From an uncultured Clostridia bacterium (GTDB lineage: Bacteria > Bacillota > Clostridia > Christensenellales > UBA1242), in the NCBI GenBank assembly GCA_944377365.1, contig CALWEQ010000008.1:36678-100677 (forward strand): DNA of 64,000 bases, in the 5' to 3' direction. Both the position numbers and the translations under genes were made by a program. Every line of letters starts with the position of its first letter. Positions within the stretch are counted from its first letter, which is position 1. This document shows positions 1 to 15,000 of the stretch, one piece after another. Below the pieces are notes generated by a model. The model was not told the origin of the DNA. It ran no database searches and saw nothing but the letters and a program-made list of their open reading frames with translations.

Positions 1-3000
1 GGCCTCGATCAATCGGAGCTTGTGACATCATGGCAGGTTTATTCAAACGGGGTGAATGTTGCTGATGTTTTAGACATAACTCGTCAAGGATCAGACACTA
101 ATGGCAATCCATATTATTTAATTCGCGCCAAAAGTGCAGATTTAAGTGTGCAGACTTTAAGTGTAAATTGTGTTGTGTCATACAAAGATATAAACTATTC
201 ACAAACCAGTTCGTCGTTTGAATTAAATTTGGTTGATGTTGTTGACAGGATAAGTGTTACTTCAAACGGCGAAAATGTTTTGCAAGCAAGCGAATGGGAC
301 ATTTACAACAATTATTCAAGCGACATGTCTTACGGAAGACCTTTCCAAGTCGTGTTGGGCCCTAACACTGTTGAAGGAGCAAAATTCAAAATCACTTCCA
401 GTGAAAACTTGGGGAATTTGTTTAGCATTTATTATCAAGAAGCCGGTGCAGAACTACGACAAATTACTTTTATCGAAACTAATGGAGAGTTTGAAAGTGA
501 AAACATACCAAACAACGCCATTGTTTACTTTAAAGCTAAATCTGAATCAGGTGAAACAGCAACAGTAGAATTTGTGTCAACTCAGTCAGAAAACGTCAAT
601 GTTAGTTTTAATTTAACTACAAAAGAGGCGCCAAACAGCGATTTTAACATAACAAGTGAAACAGACTTTTATCTTTCCACTTTGGAAGAGGAAAGAAGTG
701 TGTTTAGCGAACTTAAATTGTCGGACACAACTAAGATATCACAAATTTTCGATGGGCTATATTATGAAATCGAAAATCTTAATGGAGAGGCAAAAATTAG
801 TGTTAGTTTGCAATTAAGTGGAGATACCGCTACAATTACTGTAACAAACAACGAGAAAAATATCACTGACAATTATAAAATAAGAATTTGCCATAAAAGT
901 GGATTTAAGTCAAACAACACTATTAACGTTTCTGCTTTTACGCCATTAACTAATGCTTCTATCGGCCTTTATGGTGCGAACAGCAATTCGGTTGTTGAAA
1001 TTGGAAATGGTTATCAAAATGATGGGGCATTGACGCAGGACTATACGTTGACTAAACTTGTTATGCGCTCGTCCAATTCGGTTAGTTTAAACTTGTCGCT
1101 AAATCAAGGGGCGACGTTGCAAGGTGATCGCCAAACGTTTGCTTTTTATAGATTTGCTGACGGTGTTGAAAATTTGAATGTTTCAACTTATGCTGATTTG
1201 CAATCGGAAATAGCAAATGGCAATTTAGTTGGGTGTACCGATGTTACTTTTGACTTTATTACCAACAGGCTGACTGTTGAAGATGATGTAAAAGGATATG
1301 CAGTTTTTGTCTTTTCTGGTTATGATGAAGACCATGGAAATCATAATTTGCAGAGGTTGTTTTATTTAGAAGGTTACACCGGTCCTACAAGTCTTAGAGC
1401 AAACCCGTCAAGTGTTTCACTTGTCGCAAGGGATTCGATTTCATTAAACGATTTTAGCTTGTCGACACAAAGCATTGAGGTTCGTTATCGTCTTGACAAT
1501 ATTGGAATTACATATTTTGACATAAGCAAGTTCGATTTTTCTTCTTCTATTGACGTAAACGCACAGATTACTGGCGATGATGCTAATTTTAATTATAAAA
1601 TCGAAAATATAACTACAACTGCTACCGAACTAAAATTTGATATCGTTGCATTGACGACATTTGATAAAAGTACTTTTAGTGATACTCTTATTATAGAATA
1701 CAGCGATTTTGGTTCACTCAAGTATTATGCCGAAATTGATATAAACATAACAAGCGCTACGCGTGTTCAAAATCTTGTTTGGGAAAATCAAACAGAAAAT
1801 GGAGAAATTCATTTAGAGCTTTATAGTGCAAATCAGTCTGACAAGCAGTTTACTATCATTACATCTGTTGCGCCACTTGATGCTTACAACAGAGATTTAA
1901 CCTACATTTTTGTGCCAGGAGACAGCACTCCGTCAAATTTAGTAAACATCAACAATTTGGGAATTGTTACATTTGAATCGAGTTTAAATAGAGGTGGAAC
2001 AGGCACTATTTATGTTTTGCCAACTGATGCAATTCGATTGATTGGTGGAAGTGAATATATTGTTTACTATCAAGATGGTCAAACGTCATCGACAGAAATA
2101 TTACTTTCAGAGCTTCAAAACAATTATGAAAGTGTGACAAATGGTTACTTTTTAGTTGGAGACGGAGAGAGAATATATTATAGAGATGTTATTTTATCTA
2201 TTCCTATTGTGGTTGCAGATGGAAGAAGTGAGGCCACTGCAACAAGAATTTATACTGCCGAACAATTCAAAGCCATTGATGTGAATTTGCATTATGTGCT
2301 TATGAATTCAATAACGCTTGATGAGTATGATAATGCTGGCAAAGCATTTGCAGGTTCCTTAAAAGGCTATGATGAAAATGTAGCGATTTATGTAAGCGGT
2401 GATCCTTTGTTTGACAAGATTGTAGAGGGTGGTAAAGTTTCGCAACTGACAGTCTATGGTGACGTCACAGGTGGTGGGTTTATTGCCAACGAAAACGACG
2501 GAGAGGTTTCTAATGTAGTAATAACCACACAAAACAGTGGTGAAACGATTTCAATGAGTAAAGTTACTAGTGGTTATGAACTAGAAGGTTCTCTATTTGG
2601 TGGAGCAATAGTAGGTGTCAACAACAACACAATCAAAGATGTAAAAATAGAGGGTGTGAAAATAGAACTAACGTCAACCGACTCATACGCGGGGACATTT
2701 GTTGGTAAAAACACTGGCACAATAGAAAATGTTTACGGTGAATTTTATGTTTTTGACGATGGTATAAACACAATCACAGCGAATTATGTTGGTGGTTTTG
2801 TTGGATATGCTGAAAGCGGTAGCATAACACATAGTTATGTGTACAATTATACTGCTTCTTGGGACACTGACGGAAATCTCACATTTGAAGAAGAAGGTTG
2901 TTTAATAGGAGATGCAGGCGCATTTGTTGGATATTCAACAAATAATACAATAATTACAAATAGTTTTTCAATGGTTATAGATAGTGATACTGTTTATGTA

Positions 3001-6000
3001 GACGGTTCAATAAGTTCTTCATCAACAAATTATTATTACGGGAATTATTCTGCTCCAACATCTAGTTTTGACAGAGAATATTGGCTAGAAGACGGAGATG
3101 AAGGGTTTAAATCTTATGTAAGAAACGGTCAGCCACATTTAAAGTTCTATCAAGACGAGGTTTTGGTAAATTTAAGTGGCGTTGCAGTGAAAAAGACTAG
3201 CAAATCTTTGCCTGTTGAAAACGACGCAAGTGAAGGTAAAGGAATTTTGTTCTTCCACAGATTGACAAACACAGCCAATTTGTCAGATGCTTCCAACACA
3301 GCTTTAACCAGATTAAACACTATTTCTTTTGAAGAATTGTTTGGTGAAGAAAATATTGTCGTGGTTTCAAGCAACAATCAAATCGTTGAGGTAGTAGGGA
3401 AAAACATAATTATTAAAAATATTGGTGATGTGACTCTAACAGTATCGAACAAACATAATTACGCACAGAGTAAGCCTTTCGAATTTAAAGTCATGTATGT
3501 TTTGGAAGATTTTAGTGCCCTTCACAATGGAATTGAAACGAGTGGATTTGATTTGCAAGAGGGCAAAAGCGATTATGTTGAATTTAGACTAAAAGAAAAT
3601 GTTTATCTAGCAAATGAAGCTCAACCACGTGAAATTTATCTGCCGAATTTTACTTTAAAAGGAAGTTTCTTACCGGCTAGTAAATTGGTGTCTTATGAAA
3701 TAAACGGAATGGTAGGGCAAGTAACTTTTAGCAACGGAATTAAAGAAGCTTTAAACAACCTAGGATCACAATCAGTCACATTAAGCACATCGATCTCTGT
3801 TGGTGGACTTAGCGAAGAATATTCAAATGCTTTAAGGGATGAGTTTACAAACACTTTGAATGTTGTTCCTTTCCTGGGTGCTGACGAGATCTTAACATAT
3901 GTTGACTCCGTAAGAATCGAACCTGCTGTCAAATCAAGCATTACCGTTGATCTGTTGACTGACTCTGATGAAGACGCACTTATCTTGCAGATCGTGAGAA
4001 AAGAAGACAATCAAATGCTTACTTTCGACATTGAAGGAGCAGACACTAATTCTTTAATAATTGATGAAAGTTCTAAAGAAGCCAAAGCTAAATTTGTTGA
4101 AAACATATTAATTGTGGATGTTTCTAGAAAAGATTTTGAAAATTCTAAATACAATTTTGTTATCACATTGAGCATTAATGAAGATTATAGATCAAAGATT
4201 GAAAAAGACGAAGAATACACATTGATTTTAACATCGGAGTCAGGCACTGCAAAAAATGAAGGCAAAACAATTGACATCACATTAAGTAGCCAGCAGATCA
4301 ATTTTGTTGACATAACAAATTATCGTGCTTCTAATGTCAACAATATTAGTGGACAAATAGTTTACACGAGGACTGACGAACAGGTTTCGGTTATATCACC
4401 TGGACGTGCATCTTTTATGTCGATTGTGGTTGACCCTGCATATTCCTATTATCATCATATGACCTTGACTTATGAAGCGATAGATGCCGTTTCGCAACAG
4501 GCGAGCAACGCAGTGCTTACACTAACAAATTTGAAAAAATATAATGGTAGCAACAGCCAATACGTTGTAAATTCAGGATCCGCAACCAACGTGGTTGGAG
4601 GATTGCAAATAGCTCGAAATGATGATGGAATTTATGATTTTAGACTTTATGCTTCACAAAACATTTCTAGCGATGTTATATTCATTTTGAAAGCCACATT
4701 CTACGATGCAAATAATGATCAGATTGGTGATTCAACAACTTACCGACTTTATGTAACTTACTTGCCAGAGGCAGAAATTATGGTTGACGGCGAGGTCAGC
4801 ACCGTGCTTGCAAAAGGTGGAACAGCCGAACTTTCGATTCGATTAAAGCAAGATCAAGATATCGACTATTTGACAGCGGTTGGAGCAACGGGAATCACAA
4901 TATCTCCACGTTCATCATGGGAGGAAACCCAAAACCCAGATGGAACTAAAACTTTGACTGCAACCCTTTATGCTTCATTAAATGCAGGGGTAGTCGATGG
5001 TGCTAAAACGGTTAACGGCACATTTGAAATTCAAGCAAGTGTTGTTCGTCAACTTAATGGCGTTGAAGAACGTAAAAATTCTAATGCTTATGTTACTATT
5101 GTTGACATCGAACCGACATCTGCAAAATTGAATGGGGCGGTGTATGACGATGCTTCAAACACCTATGTCTTTACAAGTTGGGTTGGCATAACTCATGGTT
5201 TAAAGTTTGATTATGATTTTGATCCTGAAAAGTATTCTTATGATGAGTCTAATGAAACAGAAAGCAATTTGGTAAATGAACTTAACACAGCTAGAGCAAA
5301 TTTCGAAAAAAATGGTTATTATTTTGAAGATGACAGTGTTTTTTCAATAAACTATCGTGATAGTCAAGCGGTGCCAATTTATCAAAGACTCGAAATGAAT
5401 GGTACTCGTTTGACATTTACAAAAGATAATAATGAAAATTATACCTATTCAAACGGCAGATTTAGATTGACGTATTCTGAAGATGAAGGTTTGTCTGTTA
5501 CTGGAATTGGAACGACTTCATCTCCAATTTACTTAACACTTATCGACGAAATAAGAATAGCTTCTGAAGGTGATGCACTTTATCAGATAGAAACGAATTT
5601 TGCTATAAATGTTACTATTTATTCCGATCTTGATAGGCCACTTATTATTCAGACGGCAGAAGATTTCTTGCAAGTAGCACAAGAAGAGGTTGCGCAAGAT
5701 TATATTCTTTTAAATGATATCACACTTGAAAACTACACTCCAATATCTTCGGCAAATTTCGAATCATTAGACGGCAATGGCTATTCGATAAACATTAAGA
5801 GTTTTAATTTGCAAGGCGCTGGATCGTTGCAATTAGGTTTGTTTACGACTGTCACTGAAAATTCTATTATTAAAAATGTAAGAGTCAATTACTATCAAAC
5901 TTCAATAGCAGTAGACGTGACGTCTTCAGGATATTCAAACATAAACATTGGAGGTTTGGCTGTTGTAAACAACGGCACTATCACAAATTGTCAAGTAGTT

Positions 6001-9000
6001 TCCTACAATCCTAACGGTGAAGACGCGACAAACTTGGGCTTACAAGTAAATTATTTTAGAGCTTCAACACCTTATTATATAGATGCCAATTCAAACATTG
6101 AAAGTCGTGTGGCTGGATTTGTGGTTGAAAACAGTGGTTCAATTACTAATTCAAAAGTTGGTGGAAGTGATATCATTTTGATTGGAGAACAAGTCGGAAC
6201 TACTAATTATTTTGATTATTCTGTTCGCGAGCTTTCATTGTTTGAACTTTCAGGCCAAGGCAACGTTGCAGGCTTTGTTGTGTCAAATTCTGGCGAAATT
6301 GCTTCAAGTGGTGCGAGCAACATTCAAATTGACAACCTTTCCTCATCTGATTTATCACAAACAGCGGGTTTTGTTGTAACAAACTCTGGCAAAATTCGTG
6401 CCTCTGCTATTCAAGGAATAACAGGCGATGAGGATTTAAAAGATGGATATGCAAGATACCATAGGACAGGGTCAAGCATATCTTCAAAAGGAATAGTCGC
6501 TGGTTTTGTTGTTGAAAACTCGCAAAATGGTGAAATAAGTGATGGCTATTCCAACATATTAATTTCAAATTCACAAAATGAAAACAGTTTAGTTGGAGCT
6601 GGTTTCGTTTACATAAATGCAGGTTACATTGAAACAAGTTACACTGCGTCTATGGTAGAACCAAACAACGCGCATCAATTAAATTTTTCAGGATTTGACA
6701 ACGTAGGCAATTCTCTTAACACAGGCACAATAGAATTGAGCTATTACTACACTGTAAAACAAGAATTCGACTCATCCTCTGATGTTCAGGCAACTCTCAA
6801 CGAAGCAAGCATTATCAACAAAGAAGAAGTTGGCAATCAAAATGCTTACTATGGGTTTGTTTTCAACACAGAAGAGGGTGTGGACGACGGTGTTTGGAAA
6901 ATGGTTGATGGATATGGAATTGAACCTATCAGTTTGACCCAAAGGACAATTTCTCACAGGTATTATGTGGCATCAGAAATTGAAGAAGAGTACTTCTTGC
7001 CATATTCAATGTTAATGAATCAAAGTGATTCGTTAGCACAAGTTTACGACACATCTTATGGTGAAGAGATCAATCCAATTTTAATTAATTCCGCTCAAGA
7101 TCTTAAAGAAGCTATGGGAGACTCTACATCAACTTCTCTTTCTTCACAATTCACAGAAACTGAAATTTTAGGTGCTTATCGCTTTACAACAGACATAGAT
7201 TTGTCAGAACTTAACAACGCACTTGGGAATGCTGAAATAAAATCGGTCAACAAAACTTTTAAAGGAATTATTGACGGCAATGGTTTTACTATTGAAAACA
7301 TTTCGCTTTCTAGCGATGAAAACTCAGTTGGTTTGTTTGGAAGTGCCGACGGAGCATTGATACAAAACTTAAACATTGAAATTGATTCAGTCGCAGCAGG
7401 TTCGTCAGTCTTGGTTGGTGGTTTGATAGGGTTGGCAAAGGACACAAAGATAATCAACATTAACATGACTCAAAATGAAACAACAGAGCAAACTCAACAG
7501 CGTGGCATTTTTGGAAGAAATGTTACAGGCGGTATAGTAGGTGCTGCAATTGGAAATGGCGCACTTGTTGGCTTGACCGTTTCAGGAGCAACTGTTCAAA
7601 GCAATTACTACAACGAAGAAACGAAAACAGCTGCAGGTTCTCTTTACACTCATCAAAACGCGGATAACGAATGGGTGTTTGATCCAGCTAAAATTCGAGG
7701 ATATGCAAATCAAAATGATGGCAGAATTTACAGCACAATTCCAAGTGATAGCGGATTTGGTCTTGCTTCTTTTGCGGGAGCTGTAGCGGGATATGTTGAC
7801 ATTTATGATTCAGCTCTAATTAATCAAGAAAACTACACTTATTCAACCGCTCTTACAAATGATGATTACAAAGTAACGCACTTGCGTGTGATCGACTCAC
7901 TTGAAGTGCGAGGCGAAGTGGTTGGCGGTGCTATTGGTTATACTGGCATTCAAACAAAAGTTCAGGATGCAGGGGTTTATGTTTCTCGTGGCGAAAACAT
8001 AACCGCAAAAATCCTATCTTACAACTTTATCGCAGGTGGTCTTGTTGGAATTGCAAACGGCGATTTCTATCAAGTGTTTACACAGCACGACGAAGAGTTG
8101 CAAGATGAAATCGAAAACAGCATGGCAAGTTATTACTTAAACGGCAATGCCAACGCAGAAAGAGGCATTCTTGACGTGTTTGAAAACACTTCAACCGCGA
8201 CCGATGCATATCAGCCATTATATGTTGGAGGACTCTTTGGAGTGTTTGGGAATGGCAGTGTGTATGTTGGTTACAGCAAACTCAACGCAATCAACCCAAA
8301 TGCAAGCTACGAAGGCTATGCAGGGGGGCTTGCAGGAGGAGCCTTTTCAACTTCAGGCACTGATTTTGTTGTTGAAGATGTTGCTTCATCATCTATGATT
8401 TCCACTACTATGATATTACGTGAAGTCTACGCGTCAGGTGATGTGTATGCAAATGGACCAAATTCAAACGGAACCGCTTCAAATTTCGGTGGATTGTTTG
8501 GTAGATTTATTCCTTACAACAACGGCGACAGCCAAGTCAAACTTACTATGGCGGCAGTCAATGCGTTTAACGAATATGGTATTTTAAGTGACTGCTACAA
8601 ATCCACATCAACAAACAAAATCTCTACGATTAATTCTGTTGTCGGCGAGGGCAACAACGTAAAACCAGTTGTGAGTCAGGTCATTTCCACGACTGAAAAT
8701 TCTGATAATAGAAAATCATACGGTTACATGGGAAATTATTCCTCAGGAACCACATCCGTTGAGGTAAAAAGCGGAATTTACAAAGATGATTCCACAGAAA
8801 ATGCTGATTTTGTGTTTGAAGTTCAATCACTCAGCACATTTGCTAATCCAGAAAGTGGTTATATGATCACAAATGGAGCATTTATCAATTCTAATGCTTG
8901 GGATGTTGAAAATTGGATACACACCACCGACAAACTTTTCCCTTCAATAAATTTGACTAGCTCACCAACTTATATTTATCTTGACCAAGACAATGTTGCA

Positions 9001-12000
9001 GAAGTGCTAAACAAAATGCAAAACTCTTCTATTGAAGTTAGAGTTAGAGGAAGAGGCGTGGATGCCAACGGCGACGTTTATTATGCTTATGTTGATTTAA
9101 GACCTTACGCATCAGAAGCAGTAGCACAAAATTCTTTCGTTACGAACTTCTTTGGCAGATTGATTGGAGCTACTGACAGTGCATGGTTTAGCGAAAGCAA
9201 TGGGGCAACTAGGCCTTATGAAGCAAACGGCTTAACTTCAAACACTGCATTAAACAACAGCTATCCAGGAATTATTATTGACAGAGCCATGTTTGAAACT
9301 GTAGGAACGGGTGTAGTCTTCCAAAACCTTAACGTCGTTTTTGAGGGGCCAGAAGAAAACTCCAAAATCAAAAACTCTTTTATAGAAAACAGCATTAAAG
9401 ATGTCGATTTTACAAATGTTCGCTTCTGGTATTTGAACGAAGTGGAGATTAATGGGACGGACAAAACTGACAAAACGGACAAAATCGGACTTATCGCACC
9501 TAGCGCTGAAAATTGTAATTTTATTGGAATTACAATGTGCTTTTCTGCAACCTCAACAAGTGTCGAAGACGCAATAGTTACCTTTAAACCTTCATCTTTA
9601 AACATCAGTGCCGGATTACTTGTGGGAGAGCTTATTCAATCTTCGACTTTTGAAACGTTACGTCTGCAAAACATAACCATTAAGCACAATGATTTGTTAA
9701 ACAAGTATTTGCTTAAAATTACCGAGCGCACTCAATCAAGCCAAACTACAGAAACTTCGGAAACGAAAGATGTTTATGCAGGCCTTTATGTCGGAAATAT
9801 AAAAAATGGCGATATGGACGAGGGGGTCAGCCCTTCAGGAGTAAGCATATCCGCGAAATTGCCACAAAACATAACGTCGACATTGGAGCCTGGTGATGGT
9901 ACTGACACTGTGTTTAATTCTGGTATTTCAGTCGTTGGCGCCACCACTGACACATATGACTCGGTCTACGTTGGTGGATTGTTTGGAAGCATAAACACGG
10001 TTAGCACGACCTTTACACTTCAAAAACAAACATCTTATTCTCAAAGTGTTAAAGTAAATGTTAATGTAAATTCTTCAAATTCACTAATTGGTGGTGTTGT
10101 TGGAAGCTTTAATGGTGAATTTAATGTTGTCGCAGGCGGCGAAAACACTCAAATTGGATCCGATATTGTTTTAGATGGAAAGCACGATGAATTATCTGCG
10201 GGGATGATTTTTGGAGATGTAGCAACAGGAAGCAGGATTAATATTTCAACAAACAGGCAACTTAAAATAGAAGGCTATATTTCGGTTAATAATAATGACA
10301 CAGCTACTATAACAAAAGCGAATTTAGGAAGCGTTGTTGGTGTAAATAATGGGACTTTAAACATCTCAAATGTCGATATTTCATTTAAAACGTTTAAAGG
10401 TAATACGCCAGGAGAAATTTCCGAGAAAGACTTTGAAGCAAGTGCAGTAAAAGACAATTTGTTTACAGCCACAACTATCAATGCAGGAGCGCTAGTAGGG
10501 TTAAACAATTCTGGAACAATAACAATTGAAGGGAAGGATGACTCAACGGATCCTAACACTGCTTCTTTCAAAGTTAACACAGCACAAGAAAACATATTAC
10601 TAGATGCGACAACGATTAATGCCGGTGGACTTATTGGAAATACGACGGGTTCGGGTGTTGTTTCAATTTCAAATTACATCAACAATCAGGCTGTTATTGT
10701 TGCTGTTGGGAAAGCTGACTCAGGAGCCACTAATGACTCAGGAGCTACTGTTGCTACCAGCAATGCTGACTCAGGAGCTACAAGCGTCGGTGGAATGATT
10801 GGCTTTGGACAAGTGCAGACGTCCCAGGATAAACCACTTATTGACATAAAAAATTCGGCGAGTGATGTAAACATTTTTGTCAGCGAAAAGACCTTATATG
10901 CAGGTGGATTGATTGGACAGATTACAACCACAGAAACAAATCAAACAACGACAACGAGAGACGTTTTAAACGACGTTTCAATTTCTCAAAACGTCTTCTC
11001 TGGGGCTATCAAAGTCTATGGTGAAACAAGTAATGAAGGTACCCATAAAATAGGTGGGTTGATTGGGTCAATAGAAAAAGATGGAGATAAAGCTAATATC
11101 AAAACCACAATTTCTTCTAACAAAACCTATGGTGATGTGATTTACACAACAGAAGCGACAAGGACAACAGAAGAGGCAACGTTTAATTGCCTTAACGAAT
11201 ATTATTTCGGCGGAGTCGTTGGTTATGTCAATGCAAACAGCACGACTGTAAGTGAAAACATTGTTGCGTTTACAAACAACAATCAACTTCGCGGTGATTC
11301 ACATTTTGCAGATGCGATGGTCGGAACTGATGCTTCGAAAAGTGTAAAATATGAAAACAACAACTATTATTCTTCACAATTAGTGCTTGCAACAAGCGAC
11401 AATGCAACCGATTTGAATTACAAAACGGAAGGGGTTTCTGGTTATTCTCCAAATGATGCAACAACTACTATAATAGGCAAGTTAACTGCATCTACGGGTA
11501 CTCCTTCGGTTAAGGAAGGAGATTGGGGAACGAAACTCAATCCTATCACTGATGGCACTGCAAAAACTTCTTCATCTAACGGAATAACTTATTACACCAC
11601 GCAATATCCAGAAACACAATCTGACCCTTATGCCTTTATCGGAGATTGGGTGGAGAAAGCAAACACATTAACAACATTAAACGAACACAGCTTTATTTCT
11701 GGTGTCAGCACAAATTTAAATTTTGAAGATACTGTAGAAGATAAGAATGTGAACACTAATGACACCAACCGCGGTGGCATTGTTGACACCATGAATGGTG
11801 GCATAGTTTATGCCTGCATTTCTGCGGGAACTCTTTCTGTTGGAGGAAACGTGACAGCAAACGTTGGTGGAATCGTGGGAAGCATGGTGTCGGGATATAT
11901 TAATGAAAGCTCATCATCTCTTAACGTTACTTATAGGGCAGGCAATGGAGGGACAGCATCAGCTGTGGCAGTTGTTCTAGCAGGCAACGCTAAGAAGATA

Positions 12001-15000
12001 TTCATAAACAACACCTACACTTCTGGTAATGTTACATCTTACATTGACGCAAACCTTTACTCGTTTGTAAATGGGACAGATTCTACAAACATTTCAAACA
12101 GTTACACGATTTCAAGAGTCAGCTGGAATGATTACACAAGTGATAACATAGTTAATTCTGATGGAGTTTCGATCGGCATAACCGACAACGCAGTAACCAC
12201 AAACTTTGGGTATGACCCAGATGCTATGGGCGATGCGTATGAGGAAGGAACAGAAAGAATTAAAGATCCAGACAACTCTACCCACACAACATCGTCATTT
12301 GGTGAGAACTCCAACTGGATCTACCCAGCTTACTACAATACTGATGGCAATTCAACTGGCACCATAACAATTTCCGGTTGGTCGAAAGATGCAAGCGTAA
12401 ACTATGGCTATCCGGTGCGTAATTTTGGCGCTTTTAAGGCGTTTACAACAAGCGCAACAGAAGAAGACGTCATAACAGCAGACATCCCAAATGTCACAAA
12501 ACTCGTGCAAGCAAATGGCAAAGACAAAAACTACCGTCTGATCGACGACATCGACTTTGCAAAAACGACTTACAACACGACAGACGACGATGGCGCAATT
12601 TCGGCAAGCGATTCACCTTGGTCATCTCTCAACTTCTCTTCTGTTCAAAACTTTGACGGCGGAGAGCACACAATCAGCAATCTTCGCGGTGCAACGCTGT
12701 TTAGCACTGTTAAAAACATTTCAAACCTTAGAGTTATGGATGCTGAGTTAGAAGATCAACGCGCTGTTGTGGCTTTAAATGTGACTGGTAGTGCTAGCAA
12801 CGTAATTGCTTCCGGCACTTTGAGTTATAGTGGCACATTAACTGCAGATAAATACATTGGTGGTGTTTTTGCTTATGCTTCTGGGAGTATTAATGGTTGC
12901 AAAAACTACGTGAAGATGGATGTGACTTGTGATGGTATTGACATCGGAGGAGTTGTTGGAAAATCAGTAGGCATAAGCATTACAAATTGCTTTAACTATG
13001 CACCTATCAATGCTGTAAACAAAAACGCGAATGGTGGTGGCGGTTATGTGGCAGGTATTGTCGGCAGTTGGAGTGCTACAGGTGGGACTGTTTCAAACTG
13101 TGGAAACGAAAACACGGTGTTTAATGGATATACAATTACAGATAGTGGTATGACAACAGATCAAGAAAAAGCAAACTTTTGGGCAAACAAGAGTGGCGAC
13201 TATAGTGCAGCGGGCATTGTTGGTAGGACGGATAAAACAGATGGAAGTATAACTAATTGTTACAGCACCTCAATGATTAAAGCGGGGAATAAAAAAATAA
13301 ATAAGACATCAGGTTCTTCTAAAGCAGCAGGTATTGTTGCGAGCACCACAGGATCTGTTTCGAATTGCACCAACACCGGCTTTATCGAAGCTCTCGGCTC
13401 GACGGAGGCTTTAAAAAATCCAGAAAGCACAAAATTTAAAATTGCAGATGATAGTATTACATCATGGACGTATGCTGGTACTCCATTGGCATATACTATT
13501 GTGAATCAAACAGGTCAAGAAGGACAACAAGGTTTTCAGTATGAGATAAATGCTGATAATATTAAAAATGTTTATGTCAGCCAAATCGGTATATTAGATT
13601 CAAACGCCGAGGTTACAAGTGAGGATAGTTCTGCGACAGGCTCGATTTACAAAAATGGTCTATTTGGCACAGTTACAGGTAGTGTAAGTGAAACGTCGAA
13701 TTCAGGCGGAACACTTCAAGCGCCTTATGTTCCTACTTATGAGCCTGGTGTTAATGATGGTAACACAGAGATAAGTCTTCACAATGGAGATATCAAAATT
13801 TATTTTGCTGAGAATTCGAGCAAACCAACACCAGTCATAGCCGAAACGGACGAACTTGGTGCAATGACAAAATTCTACATCAAATCAACCAGAACAATAA
13901 AATATGTTGATTCATTGTCTTACACACAAACACGTTATTGGAGCGTTGTTGATATCAATGGTTTGCATACAAAAGGAGCTAGTTACTCGGCCAATCAAAA
14001 TTATTATGCTCAACAAGCTACCATTGGAAACGGAGTATACAATGGTACAGGCTACACTGAACCTGAACCTTCAACAACCACTACCTCATCTTCTGATAAT
14101 GCCAAAGACGTGGAGATTTCAGGCGATACTTATGCTTTTGTTGAAGGCATAAACGGTTTTATTACTTCGGTAAACAATCAAACAAAAACGAAAATTGTTG
14201 AAATAACAGGGAAAATTGGTGATAAAGATATATCAGATTTAGTGGAAAAAGGATACAAATTTAATGTTGATGTGGAATACGGATCAAACATTTCAAATGC
14301 TTGGGCAGATGTTTCCGTTGTTAATGATGAAAGGCTTAGCATAAGTATTGGGTATATTCCTGAAGAAGATGCTACTGAACAAAAAGGGGAAATCTATTAT
14401 ACTATTACAGCATCAAAAGATGATGAAACAATAGAACAATATTTGGATGCTAGCACGTTGTTCTTCGAAAAAGGTGAAACTACAGCTCAAGATACAGTTA
14501 AGATATATTATAATGACAGTAACAATGAATTAGTTGATGGTGGATTATATAATATTAATGGAATAGAATTTTCTTACACTGAAGGTACTGGTGGAGAGTT
14601 TAGTTATTTCTCTTATTTTGGTAGTGACGCAGAAGCGGTTTATGAAAATCTTAAAAACAAAGAAACTGTTTCGATCATCATAAACGAAGGCGAAATGATC
14701 GATGCAACTCAAAATATTGTTTTAAACACATCCTCACAGGTTGACAGTATATCTACGGAAAACGAAAAAACATATTTTTCGAATACTGACAGACCTTGGC
14801 TACAAAGTTATGCGGTTGCAGGGTCTCAGTCTAATAGTAGCGCAGGTACATTTGGTAGCTTGAATACCTCCTTCCAAATAAAAGGCAAATTGTCTTCGTT
14901 TGATGTTTCATATAAATATGACAATACGGATGGTTTTAGAGCCGATTGGGAGATTTTAAATGTTGTTGATCAGTTAGAAAATACAAGTGAATTTAATTTT

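Noticed and set aside
9463..9483. A TDKTDKTDK tract as a linker or binding repeat
   Set aside because: Only three short units, no wider pattern; simple slippage is enough to explain it.
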